From: an uncultured delta proteobacterium
Lineage (GTDB): Bacteria > Desulfobacterota > Desulfobulbia > Desulfobulbales > Desulfocapsaceae
Assembly: GCA_903901335.1 (NCBI GenBank)
Contig: CAIUQR010000101.1
Coordinates: 17,132-81,131, forward strand
DNA: 64,000 nt
Reading direction: 5' to 3'
The position numbers and the translations under genes were made by a program. The notes beneath the pieces were generated by a model that searched no databases, was not told the origin of the DNA, and saw nothing but the letters and a program-made list of their open reading frames with translations. This document shows positions 42,366 to 50,699 of the stretch, piece after piece (position 1 is the stretch's first letter; each line of letters begins with the position of its first letter).

Positions 42366-43559
42366 TTATGCCCCTTTGGACAACCCCTGATCCACCCCCG
42401 GGCCAGGCAACAATCGAACCGCATGTTTCAATCGCCCGGCAAAACACAGTGCTAGCACGAGCATGATGAGCAGCGACAGAAGGAAGACCCTCCAGCCTAA
42501 ATGTTCAAAAAACACCCCCGGTAAAAACGAGCCCAGCGTACCACCCATGTAATAGAAGGAGATATATACCCCGTTGGCAAGTGCCTTATTGTCCTGCGAC
42601 AGCTTGTTGACTAACCCCGACAGCAGAGAATGAGCCATAAAAAGCCCGGTACAGAAGACAAACATTCCGATAAACATAACCTGGTAGTTTTCGACAAAAA
42701 AGATCGTCGTTCCGAGAAAGAAAATCCCGATACCCGCCATGATTGCATCCGGTTCATTTCCAAAATAACCTATGATCCTCCGAGTGTTTACCGAGACCAG
42801 TATGCCCATGCTGTAGCCAAGATAGAGGAGTCCGATACCTGCCTCCCGAAAAGCCGGGTTGATTTTTTTTAATTCAAAGGGCAGAAAATTCATCAATGCA
42901 GAAAAGACAAAGAAGATACAAAAAATAGCCAGGTACAGCCAGCGGAACCGTCCTTCCCGAAGAAGAAGTGCCACCTGATGCATATTCGGCCGCTCATATG
43001 TCAATTTAACATTTCTTTCCAGGCACCCCAGGAGGAAAAACGCCAGGAGAAGCAGAATCCCCAGGACAAAAAAGAACATCCGCCAACCAAATAAATCGGT
43101 AAAGAGTCCCGACAGAAACCTGCCGAGAAAGCCTCCCATAATGGTGGCCGCGATGTAGAGTGCAATGGAATGTTGCACATTTTCCCGGCTGGAGGAATAG
43201 GAGATATAGCTCATCAAGGATGTCAGAATCGCAGGAATCATCAACCCCTGGATGGCCCGGATCAGAATCAGGGACAGATAGCTGCCGGCCATTGAAAAAA
43301 TGATTTCCAAAACCCCAAGGGCCAGGATGGCCCCCCTGACCAGGAACTTCGCTGAAAAGGTCTCCAGCAAATATCCATAAAAGAGCGGGGCGACACCGAG
43401 AGGCATCATCAGTGTGGTAAACAGTATCGCCTGCGGCCTGCTCAGCGCAAATTCCTGCTGAAAAACCGGCTGGATAGGCTGAGCAGCATACAGAGAACAG
43501 ATTGTAATAATAGTGGAAAAATAGATGCTGGGCAAAGAACTTTTACAGGATAATCCCAT
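42366..43559 (-). CDS. MFS transporter, YnfM-like
   Basis: A 397-aa, 12-helix permease. The first helix (SIYFSTIITICSLYAAQPIQ) and PVFQQEFALSRPQAILFTT match the YnfM/arabinose-efflux-like MFS group, with GYLLETFSAKFLVRGAILAL and RAIQGLMIPAILTSLMSYIS following. It is most likely a drug or metabolite exporter. Located alone, with no regulator beside it; the single-domain receiver at 43680 is 120 nt upstream on the same strand. Confidence 0.82.
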   Translation of the reverse strand: MGLSCKSSLPSIYFSTIITICSLYAAQPIQPVFQQEFALSRPQAILFTTLMMPLGVAPLFYGYLLETFSAKFLVRGAILALGVLEIIFSMAGSYLSLILIRAIQGLMIPAILTSLMSYISYSSSRENVQHSIALYIAATIMGGFLGRFLSGLFTDLFGWRMFFFVLGILLLLAFFLLGCLERNVKLTYERPNMHQVALLLREGRFRWLYLAIFCIFFVFSALMNFLPFELKKINPAFREAGIGLLYLGYSMGILVSVNTRRIIGYFGNEPDAIMAGIGIFFLGTTIFFVENYQVMFIGMFVFCTGLFMAHSLLSGLVNKLSQDNKALANGVYISFYYMGGTLGSFLPGVFFEHLGWRVFLLSLLIMLVLALCFAGRLKHAVRLLPGPGVDQGLSKGA

Positions 43560-43679
43560 GAATCAGTTACTCTTCGGCAAACAAGTGCCACCCCGCCTGC
43601 GGAAAGAGTGACGAGGAAAGATAATGAATCCGCCAGGACGATGGTTAAAAAAACGCTCCACCGGTGGATTTAAAAAAAT

Positions 43680-44069
43680 CTAGCGCAACGATTCAATAAT
43701 TTTTTTCAAGGATTGGAGGTCGAAAGGTTTTGCAATTGCAGCGCTGAAACCATACTCCTTACACTGCACCATAATAGGATCATTGGAATAGCCACTGGAG
43801 ACAACGACTTTCGCGTCGGGATCAATAGCCAGAATCTCGCCTACCGTCTCCTTCCCTCCCATGCCACCCGGGATGGTCAGGTCCATGATAACAGCATGAA
43901 AAGGGTCGCCACCGCTCAACCGGCTTTTGTAAAGCGACAAGGCCTCCTTGCCGTCTTTTACGAGTGCCACATCATACCCCAGATAGACAAGCATCTGTTT
44001 GGCAATATCGCCGACAATCTCCTCATCATCCATGATCAGGATTTTTAATTTTCGGCTCTCTGACGCCAC
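43680..44069 (-). CDS. Single-domain response regulator (CheY-like)
   Basis: A 129-aa receiver domain: LIMDDEEIVGDIAKQML, phospho-acceptor D63 in AVIMDLTIPGGMGGKE, SSGYSNDP and the lysine in AIAKPFDL. The IPGGMGGKE and SSGYS motifs are typical of receivers at the C-terminus of hybrid PAS kinases, so it probably takes phosphate from such a kinase; none is encoded here. The GTG at 44069 is preferred to the GTG at 44075 because AAGGGAG is 5 nt from the former and adjoins the latter. Confidence 0.85.
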   Translation of the reverse strand: MASESRKLKILIMDDEEIVGDIAKQMLVYLGYDVALVKDGKEALSLYKSRLSGGDPFHAVIMDLTIPGGMGGKETVGEILAIDPDAKVVVSSGYSNDPIMVQCKEYGFSAAIAKPFDLQSLKKIIESLR

Positions 44070-44272
44070 TGTCACTCCCTTAGATTGTTTCTCTTTTAAG
44101 TACCAATTCGCACAATACTCTTACCTGGAATGAACTTAGTATGCCAGAAATCTCAAGCATCAGTCAAGACGTTTGGAAATTATAATTCTCTCTCCCCTTT
44201 TTTGTATTCTTATTTTGAATTTCTCATTTTTCAGGGTATGCTCCATCAAACACCTGACATTCATAAAATAAA

Positions 44273-45073
44273 ATGCCACTTAAATCCCGAAACATTATCG
44301 TCAGCGAATATTTTGACAACCATCTCGTGGAAATAGTCGATGAAGGCGTCCACCGCTCACTCTATTTCGCTGGAAATATCCTGCAAAGCAGGATCTCGTT
44401 TATTACTCCCGATACATTGATCCTCTTGTATACCCAGTACATGATGAGTGCTCTTCTGGTGCAGCCGGAACCGCAACATGTGCTGCTTATCGGTATCGGC
44501 GCCGGAGCGCTGGTCCGTTTTCTACACCACCATTTCCCTTATTGCACTATAGATGCAGTAGACCATTCGGACCAGATCATCAGAATGGCAGTGGGTTATT
44601 TTCATATGCCAAGCAAAGACCCGATTACGATTCACTGCCGCGATGGCTATGAGTTTCTGGCCGCAAAAAAACCAGACAGGCCGTATGACCTGATACTGGT
44701 CGATGCCTTTGATGAAAGTGGCATGTCCAAGACAATCTATACAGGGGATTTTTTCAAATTGTGTCTGGAATCGCTTACTCCGGAGGGGGTTTTAAGCTGC
44801 AACCTGTGGAGTGGCGACCAAAGAGAACTGGCGGAGGTCAAAAACGGTATCGAAAGACATGCGACGAGTCACCTCTATCTGCCCGTGCCGAATCGTGGGA
44901 ATATCGTTGCGCTGGGATTCAACACACCGGCCCCCTGGGGGAAAATAAAAAGGCCCGAAAACGAACTTAATTCCCTTTCTCAGCGTTTCCATATCGACCT
45001 CGACCGGATTGTTACGATCGCAAAGAGATTCAACATGACCCTTGGACAAAGAATAGGTTCAATATTTCTTTAA
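44273..45073 (+). CDS. Spermidine synthase-like methyltransferase-fold protein
   Basis: A 266-aa protein of the SpeE fold: HRSLYFAGNILQSRISF, MMSALLVQPEPQHVLLIGIG with AGALVRFLHHHFPYC, DAVDHSDQIIRMAVGYF, and LILVDAFDESGM in the place of the YDVIIVDSTDP motif. It lacks the full polyamine-binding glutamates pattern, so it may be an aminopropyltransferase-like protein with another substrate. The ATG has no obvious Shine-Dalgarno. It stands alone, 37 nt before the convergent srkA. Confidence 0.78.
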   Translation: MPLKSRNIIVSEYFDNHLVEIVDEGVHRSLYFAGNILQSRISFITPDTLILLYTQYMMSALLVQPEPQHVLLIGIGAGALVRFLHHHFPYCTIDAVDHSDQIIRMAVGYFHMPSKDPITIHCRDGYEFLAAKKPDRPYDLILVDAFDESGMSKTIYTGDFFKLCLESLTPEGVLSCNLWSGDQRELAEVKNGIERHATSHLYLPVPNRGNIVALGFNTPAPWGKIKRPENELNSLSQRFHIDLDRIVTIAKRFNMTLGQRIGSIFL

Positions 45074-45109
45074 CACAGAGGCGGCCGCCACCACCGAAGT
45101 CGTCGGCTC

Positions 45110-46117
45110 CTACATATTCCCTATCGGGGCAGGTCCCTTTCTGATTCGTTCAAGCTGATCCTGCAGATCCTTGATCTCATTTTGCCAGTAGAGCGGCGTT
45201 CCGAAATCCTCTATGGCCCGGGTCTCACCATCCTCCCGCACCTGATGGACACACCAGGCAATATAATGGATATAACGCATTGCCCGCAGGGGCTCAATCA
45301 GACGGAGGGTCCGCCGGTCAAATCTGCGGAAGGTCTCATATCCCTCCAGAAAGAGGTCTGCCTCGACAAAGGAATCATCCAGCAGACCCGGCAGCAGCAT
45401 CCAGAAATCCTGCACCGGCGGCCCCACGACCATATCGTCAAAATCGATAAGATAAAAGGATTCCCCGGGCCGATAGATAATATTGCCGAAATGACAGTCG
45501 CCATGGAGACGGATCATCTCAGTTTTTATAAATAATGGTTGAATTTCATCAATAATTTCATTAACCACCCCAGTGAACGGATTTGTCAAGTCAGCGGGGA
45601 TCTGCCCGCTGGAAAGGATTGTGTCAACCTGCTTGCGGGTTGACACATCAGGCACCAGGGATATCCTGGACTTAGCGCTATGAACAGCCCCCACATTATG
45701 GATCCGGGCTATCAGACGCCCCAGCTCCATCCATTGATCATCATTGAACTCATCGAGACACCGGCCACCACATTTGGGAAAAAGGGCATAAGAGATACCC
45801 TTGAATTTTCCCAATGTCGAACCATCCTTAAGACGCAGAGGCGCAATCACCGGAACCTCCTGCCCTGCAAGTTCTAACAGAAACTCGTGCTCCTCCTGAA
45901 TCGCCTTCCGTGTCCATCGATCCGGCCGGTAAAATTTGATGATCCGTCCGGTACCGTCTGCCTGCTCCAGTTCATAAACCCTGTTGATGTAACTGTTGCA
46001 GGGCCGATAAAGATTTGAAAAAGGGACGCCAAGGGCCGATTCGGCAAGTGTGATCACTGTATCCGGGGTCAGGATGTGAAAGGCGGTCTGATTCTTCTGT
46101 TCTCCAGATCTCTTCAT
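45110..46117 (-). CDS. srkA: Stress response kinase SrkA (YihE-like)
   Basis: A 335-aa protein kinase-like fold matching E. coli SrkA/YihE throughout: LNSYENRVYQF is reflected in CNSYINRVYELEQ, and RIIKFYRPDRWTRKAIQEEH, LRLHGDCHFGNI appears as IRLHGDCHFGNIIY, the metal motif LIDFDDMVVGP, QDFWMLLPG and EPLRAMRYIHYIAWC. SrkA is a Ser/Thr kinase counteracting oxidative and Cpx-related stress in E. coli, where srkA belongs to the Cpx regulon; cpxRA also occurs in this window but no CpxR box was seen before this gene. Confidence 0.9.
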   Translation of the reverse strand: MKRSGEQKNQTAFHILTPDTVITLAESALGVPFSNLYRPCNSYINRVYELEQADGTGRIIKFYRPDRWTRKAIQEEHEFLLELAGQEVPVIAPLRLKDGSTLGKFKGISYALFPKCGGRCLDEFNDDQWMELGRLIARIHNVGAVHSAKSRISLVPDVSTRKQVDTILSSGQIPADLTNPFTGVVNEIIDEIQPLFIKTEMIRLHGDCHFGNIIYRPGESFYLIDFDDMVVGPPVQDFWMLLPGLLDDSFVEADLFLEGYETFRRFDRRTLRLIEPLRAMRYIHYIAWCVHQVREDGETRAIEDFGTPLYWQNEIKDLQDQLERIRKGPAPIGNM

Positions 46118-46218
46118 ATGCGGAAATTCTTAGGCTTTTTACTTGGTTTATCTAAAATTTCAGATATATTCGATGTAACAGTAGTGCTGAATTCTAACCA
46201 CCATCACAGGTCACTTCA

Positions 46219-47022
46219 ATGGAGAGAATGAATAAAAAAATCTTTTCGGATGCAGATGAAGACATCTCATCATTCTCAGCCTCCTGTTTATTCTGCGGCA
46301 GTGATCATATCTTCCCCGGAGACAATTTTCGCGTCTCTGGGCAGGCCCTGATGGAACAGCTCGCCCATACCAAAAATATCGGCTCAGACACCTCTGGAAA
46401 TTCCGATCAGCACAGATTATCCACTGATCCCCTCTTTGGACCATCAAGAGGAAAGATGTTCGGGGTGATGGAATGTCGTGCCGCCGACGGTTCCACCTTG
46501 TTTTTCAAGGCCTTTTCGGGCCAGTTCAATGGTCTCTGGCTGGTGGAAGGATGGGCACCGCCGCTCTTTGATGTGGATGAGTGGACGCGCGTCAATGCCG
46601 GCCCGGAGTTAGCAATAAAAACACTCGGTGCGGAAATAAAAGCATGCCATGATGATCACGAGAGGGGGAAACGTCTCCAACAGGAACGGAAAAAGCTTTC
46701 CCGGAAGCTGATGAAGGATCTGCACGCATTGTACCGGTTGACTAATTTTCGCGGTCAGACACTTTCTTTAACTGATCTCCTTTCAGAGAGGACCGGCATC
46801 CCGACCGGAACAGGTGATTGCTGTGCCCCGAAATTATTGAATTTTGCAGCCACCAACAACCTCGTCCCGACTGGAATTTCCGAGTTTTACTGGGGCCTGG
46901 AAAACAAATCTGCTGATCGGCAGCATAGACATTTTTATCCCCCCTGCGCCGAAAAATGTCGACCGATTCTGGGCTTTATGCTCTGCGGTCTCGATGAGCT
47001 GTATGCACCGCAAAGACTGTAG
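46219..47022 (+). CDS. N-terminal partner domain of an RluA-family pseudouridine synthase (separate gene)
   Basis: A 267-aa protein matching the N-terminal domain found fused to RluA catalytic domains in many proteobacteria: KMFGVMECRAADGSTLFFKA, FSGQFNGLWLVEGWAPPLFD, TGIPTGTGDCCAPKLLNFAA, EFYWGLENKSADRQHRHFYP and PPCAEKCRPILGFMLCGLDE. Here it ends with its own TAG and the catalytic part continues in another frame, overlapping by 29 nt. Start at ATG 46219; a second ATG is at 46228. Function of the domain is not known. Confidence 0.8.
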   Translation: MERMNKKIFSDADEDISSFSASCLFCGSDHIFPGDNFRVSGQALMEQLAHTKNIGSDTSGNSDQHRLSTDPLFGPSRGKMFGVMECRAADGSTLFFKAFSGQFNGLWLVEGWAPPLFDVDEWTRVNAGPELAIKTLGAEIKACHDDHERGKRLQQERKKLSRKLMKDLHALYRLTNFRGQTLSLTDLLSERTGIPTGTGDCCAPKLLNFAATNNLVPTGISEFYWGLENKSADRQHRHFYPPCAEKCRPILGFMLCGLDELYAPQRL

Positions 47023-47650
47023 ATTGACAATCGTCCATAGGGACCCGTCCTTTGTGGTAATCGATAAACCGGGCGGACTCCTGTCGGTACCGGGACGCGG
47101 CCCGGAGAATCAGGACTGTGTCGTCAGCAGGATTAAAACAATATTCGCCGAATGTATCGATCAGCCCGCAGTGCACAGACTTGATATGTATACCACCGGC
47201 CTGATGGTTCTGGCACTGACCCGGGAAACCCATCAGCATCTTTCCCGGCAATTTGAACAACGAATTGTCGAAAAAAGATACATCGCCCTGCTGGATGGAA
47301 TCGTCGAGAAAGAATCCGGCAGAATCACCCTCTCATTCCGGCTTGATCCGGATAATCGCCCCTATCAGGTATGTGATCCGAAACAAGGAAAAGCCGGAAC
47401 GACACTCTGGGAAAAACAGGATATTACGTCAGGAAAAACCAGGGTACAATTTATTCCACTCACCGGCCGAACCCATCAGCTACGGCTGCACGCTGCACAT
47501 GTGTTGGGCCTCGGCTGTCCAATAGTTGGCGACAGACTCTATGGAAGCGGTCAGGAGGGAGACCAAATGCTGCTCCATGCCTCATATTTGTCCTTCCTGC
47601 ACCCGTGCACCGGTAAGCAAATCAAATTCAACTCACCCCCTCCCTTTTAA
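46994..47650 (+). CDS. RluA-family RNA pseudouridine synthase, catalytic domain
   Basis: A 218-aa catalytic domain: VIDKPGGLLSVPGRGP, the active-site AVHRLDMYTTGLMVLAL (catalytic Asp in HRLD), KRYIALLDG, and the motif III LTGRTHQLRLHAAHVLG. It converts a specific uridine in rRNA or tRNA to pseudouridine. The start is not sharp: ATG 46994 or 47003, both inside the preceding gene; no Shine-Dalgarno is seen, suggesting translational coupling. In relatives both parts form one chain of about 550 residues. Convergent with nuoN behind a strong terminator. Confidence 0.88.
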   Translation: MSCMHRKDCRLTIVHRDPSFVVIDKPGGLLSVPGRGPENQDCVVSRIKTIFAECIDQPAVHRLDMYTTGLMVLALTRETHQHLSRQFEQRIVEKRYIALLDGIVEKESGRITLSFRLDPDNRPYQVCDPKQGKAGTTLWEKQDITSGKTRVQFIPLTGRTHQLRLHAAHVLGLGCPIVGDRLYGSGQEGDQMLLHASYLSFLHPCTGKQIKFNSPPPF

Positions 47651-47656
47651 AGCAGA

Positions 47657-47694
47657 TAAAAAAACCGGGTATGAAGAGTTTCTTCATACCCGGT
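47657..47694 (-). terminator. Terminator of the nuo operon
   Basis: Perfect 14-bp stem ACCGGGTATGAAGA / TCTTCATACCCGGT with a 3-nt loop; on the minus strand it is followed by a run of seven T. It lies 44 nt after the nuoN stop. Confidence 0.92.
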
Positions 47695-47737
47695 CGATTA
47701 TAGAGCAGGGCCTGCTGTCAAGTTCGGGGTATCGTTT

Positions 47738-49153
47738 TCAGATAGTAACCGGATACAGACTGATGGCAAACACTGCCACCGCCAGGATCAACGTACAGAC
47801 AGGGCCAAAAACTGAACACTCAGTCTCAAAGGTTTCCTCAGGCTCATGGAAATACATATTGATGATAAGGCGCAGGTAATACCACATAGAGAGGATACTG
47901 CTGACAATACCCAAGACAGCCAGGGTTACCTGCCCGGCCTGAATAGCACTGCTTATGATATAGAGTTTCCCCATAAAACCAGCTGTGGGAGGAATACCTG
48001 CCATCGACAGGAGAAAGACGGTAATGGCAGCTGCCGAATAGGGACGCTTTTTAGCCAATCCTTTGAAATCGTCGAACTGGGACCGCATCTCACCATTTCC
48101 GGTCAGATAGGAAAGGGCGGCAAATATACCCAGGGTGCTGACCGCATAAGCAGCCAGATAATAAAGGATGACACTGCCGGTAAAATGATCGGCACTCACA
48201 GCTACCAGCGCAATTAACAGGTAACCGGTATGCACGATACCAGATGCGGCCAGCATCCTTTTCAACGTATTCTGTCCGATTGCAATAAGATTGCCACCAA
48301 ACATGGTCAGGATAGCGATATAAAACAGATAATTGACCCAGGCACTCTTCAAACCAGGATCAAGCATCAGGAAGTTGGCAAATATCGCAAAGACGGCAGT
48401 CTTTAATGCTGTTGCCATGAAACCGGTAACCGGCACAGAGGCTCCGTCATAAACGTCCACGACCCAGGCATGAAACGGAAAAGCGGCAACCTTAAAAAGA
48501 AAGGCTACGATAATGAAAAAGGCACCACCGACCAGAGCAGGCAAATGTAAAAATCCATGCGCGGCAATGGCTGTACTGATGGCCGAGAATTTGGTGCTGT
48601 TCAATCCACCATATATAAGCGCAGTTCCCATCGTGAAAAATGCGCCGGTGAATGCACCGAGCATCAGATATTTCAAAACCGCTTCGGCACAGGTGACACA
48701 CGTGCGGTTAAAACCAACCAGAATATAAATAGAGAGAGACATGATCTCAAGCGAGATAAAGGCCGTTATCAGTTCCTGAGACATAGTCAGAAGCAGCATC
48801 CCGCTGACGGCAAAGGCAATGAGGCTGTAATATTCTACTGTGGCAAATCCGTTTTCCTTGAAATAGCTCTGCGAACTCATGGAGGTGAAGAAGCCACAGG
48901 CCAGAATAATCAGGCCGGCTACTCGCGTGAAATCGGTCACCATCAGCATCCCGTTGAACACAGACCCATAGGGACTGACATGGCCGATAGTTCCGGAAAG
49001 TATCTGTGCGATGAAGGCCAACGCAAAGACACACATACTGACAAGCGAGGCAGCCTCAAGAGTCAATTTCCCTAATGCCGATCTGAGCATCAACAGGATT
49101 GCTCCCGCACCTACTATGCCAAGAGGGAGTAATAACAAAAAATCGCGCGTCAT
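47738..49153 (-). CDS. nuoN: NADH-quinone oxidoreductase subunit N
   Basis: A 471-aa antiporter-like membrane subunit of complex I, about 14 helices. It has QELITAFISLEIMSLSIYIL and VAAFPFHAWVVDVYDGASVP, the lysine-bearing and discontinuous helix regions of Mrp-type proton channels, and ILVGFNRTCVTCAEAVLKYL. It pumps protons as the last of the three antiporter-like subunits next to NuoM. It is the last gene of the operon, 15 nt after nuoM, with the terminator beyond. Confidence 0.96.
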   Translation of the reverse strand: MTRDFLLLLPLGIVGAGAILLMLRSALGKLTLEAASLVSMCVFALAFIAQILSGTIGHVSPYGSVFNGMLMVTDFTRVAGLIILACGFFTSMSSQSYFKENGFATVEYYSLIAFAVSGMLLLTMSQELITAFISLEIMSLSIYILVGFNRTCVTCAEAVLKYLMLGAFTGAFFTMGTALIYGGLNSTKFSAISTAIAAHGFLHLPALVGGAFFIIVAFLFKVAAFPFHAWVVDVYDGASVPVTGFMATALKTAVFAIFANFLMLDPGLKSAWVNYLFYIAILTMFGGNLIAIGQNTLKRMLAASGIVHTGYLLIALVAVSADHFTGSVILYYLAAYAVSTLGIFAALSYLTGNGEMRSQFDDFKGLAKKRPYSAAAITVFLLSMAGIPPTAGFMGKLYIISSAIQAGQVTLAVLGIVSSILSMWYYLRLIINMYFHEPEETFETECSVFGPVCTLILAVAVFAISLYPVTI

Positions 49154-49168
49154 GATATGTACCCTGCC

Positions 49169-50686
49169 TTATTTCTTTTCTTGATTGCGCCCTCTTTCGA
49201 GGACGTTAAGATCAGCAACCTGCATGTTATGAAGAAGAGAACTGATCTGAATCTTCGCGGCAGGTTCAATTTTCTTGATAAATGGTTGCGGATAAATCCC
49301 CATCACAACGATAAGGATTATGATCGGCAAAAAGGCAAACACCTCGACAGAAGTCAGGTCCCTAAACTTTTCTGTTCTTTCATTGACCTTCTCAAAGAAC
49401 ACTCTCTGGAACATCCAGAGCATATAACAAACACCGATGATCAGTGATGTTCCGGCAAGTACCCCAATAATTACATTGAATTTGATCGCTCCAAGAATGA
49501 TCAGAAACTCACCGATAAATCCGCTTGTCCCTGGAAGCCCGACGGAGGCCAGCATCGCTATTGCAAAAAACATGGCGAAAACCGGAGCCTTACCGGCAAT
49601 GCCGCCAAGGTCGGCAATCTTTCTGGTGTTCATGCGCTCTTCCAAAATACCTGCAAAGAGGAACAACGCTCCGGTGCTGGTTGCATGGGCGACAATCTGA
49701 AACAAGGTGCCGGTTAAGGCCTGAACGTTCATGCAGAAAATGCCCAGGGCGATTATCCCCATATGCGAGGCTGATGAAAAGGCCAGCATCCTCTTGAAGT
49801 CCTTTTGTGCGATTGCAGCAATGCCACAATACATCATGCCGATAACACCAGCGTAGGCAAGGATAAGCGCATATTTAGTAAACTCAGGACCAAAGACCGG
49901 CACAACGAAGCGAATGACCGCATAGACACCGATCTTGGCCATAATAGCTGAAAGGACAAAGGTCGCCGCTGATGGGGCTTCGGTATAGGCGTCAGGCAGC
50001 CAGGTATGGAACGGAAAAAGCGGTATTTTGATTGCAAATGCCAACATAAAGCCTGCAAATGCGAGGACAGCCATGCTGCCATGCAATCTGAGGCCAGCCA
50101 TTTTGGCAATATCAAAACTCCAGACGCCGAACTGGGTATGATAGGATACGCCGATAAAAATGATTGCTGCCAGCATCAAAAGCGACCCGGCAATCGTATA
50201 CAGGGTGATCTTCAAGGTCGCAGAAATCTTGCCTTCTCCACCATAAAGTCCGATCATAAAGAAAATGGGAAGGAGCATAACCTCCCAGAAGATATAGAAA
50301 AGAATCAGATCACCAGCGCAGACAGCTCCTGTCATCGCACCTTCAGCAATGAGCAAATTCCCATAATATCCTTTTGTCTTGGTCGAGAACAACAGGAAGA
50401 TCGTTGGAAAGAGCACCGCCCCTGCCATCAGAACCAGTAGACTGATGCCATCCACACCCAGAGTGTAGTGAATCCCCAATGATTTAATCCAGGTACATTT
50501 TTCAACAAACTCCATACCGCCGGCACCGTTAAAACCTGCATACAGTTTCAATCCCAGGATCAGAACCGCAACGGAAACCACAAACCCGATCGCCCTGGAC
50601 CCGTTCTTCGGCACAGGCGCAAGCAGCAATATAAGCCCTGCGAGAATCGGCAGAAAGATCATTGATGAGAGGATATGTTCAAACAT
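49169..50686 (-). CDS. nuoM: NADH-quinone oxidoreductase subunit M
   Basis: A 505-aa antiporter-like subunit with 14 helices: YTLGVDGISLLVLMAGAVLF, the conserved FYIFWEVMLLPIFFMIGLYG carrying the key glutamate, KIPLFPFHTWLPDAYTEAPS for the broken helix, and KMLAFSSASHMG-like RMLAFSSASHMGIIALG. Normal length. It follows nuoL by 13 nt. Confidence 0.97.
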   Translation of the reverse strand: MFEHILSSMIFLPILAGLILLLAPVPKNGSRAIGFVVSVAVLILGLKLYAGFNGAGGMEFVEKCTWIKSLGIHYTLGVDGISLLVLMAGAVLFPTIFLLFSTKTKGYYGNLLIAEGAMTGAVCAGDLILFYIFWEVMLLPIFFMIGLYGGEGKISATLKITLYTIAGSLLMLAAIIFIGVSYHTQFGVWSFDIAKMAGLRLHGSMAVLAFAGFMLAFAIKIPLFPFHTWLPDAYTEAPSAATFVLSAIMAKIGVYAVIRFVVPVFGPEFTKYALILAYAGVIGMMYCGIAAIAQKDFKRMLAFSSASHMGIIALGIFCMNVQALTGTLFQIVAHATSTGALFLFAGILEERMNTRKIADLGGIAGKAPVFAMFFAIAMLASVGLPGTSGFIGEFLIILGAIKFNVIIGVLAGTSLIIGVCYMLWMFQRVFFEKVNERTEKFRDLTSVEVFAFLPIIILIVVMGIYPQPFIKKIEPAAKIQISSLLHNMQVADLNVLERGRNQEKK

Positions 50687-50699
50687 TCTTACACCTTAC

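Noticed and set aside
45074..45109. GGCGGCCGCC palindrome between the SpeE-like gene and srkA
   Set aside because: Short, without a T tract on either strand; not convincing as a terminator.
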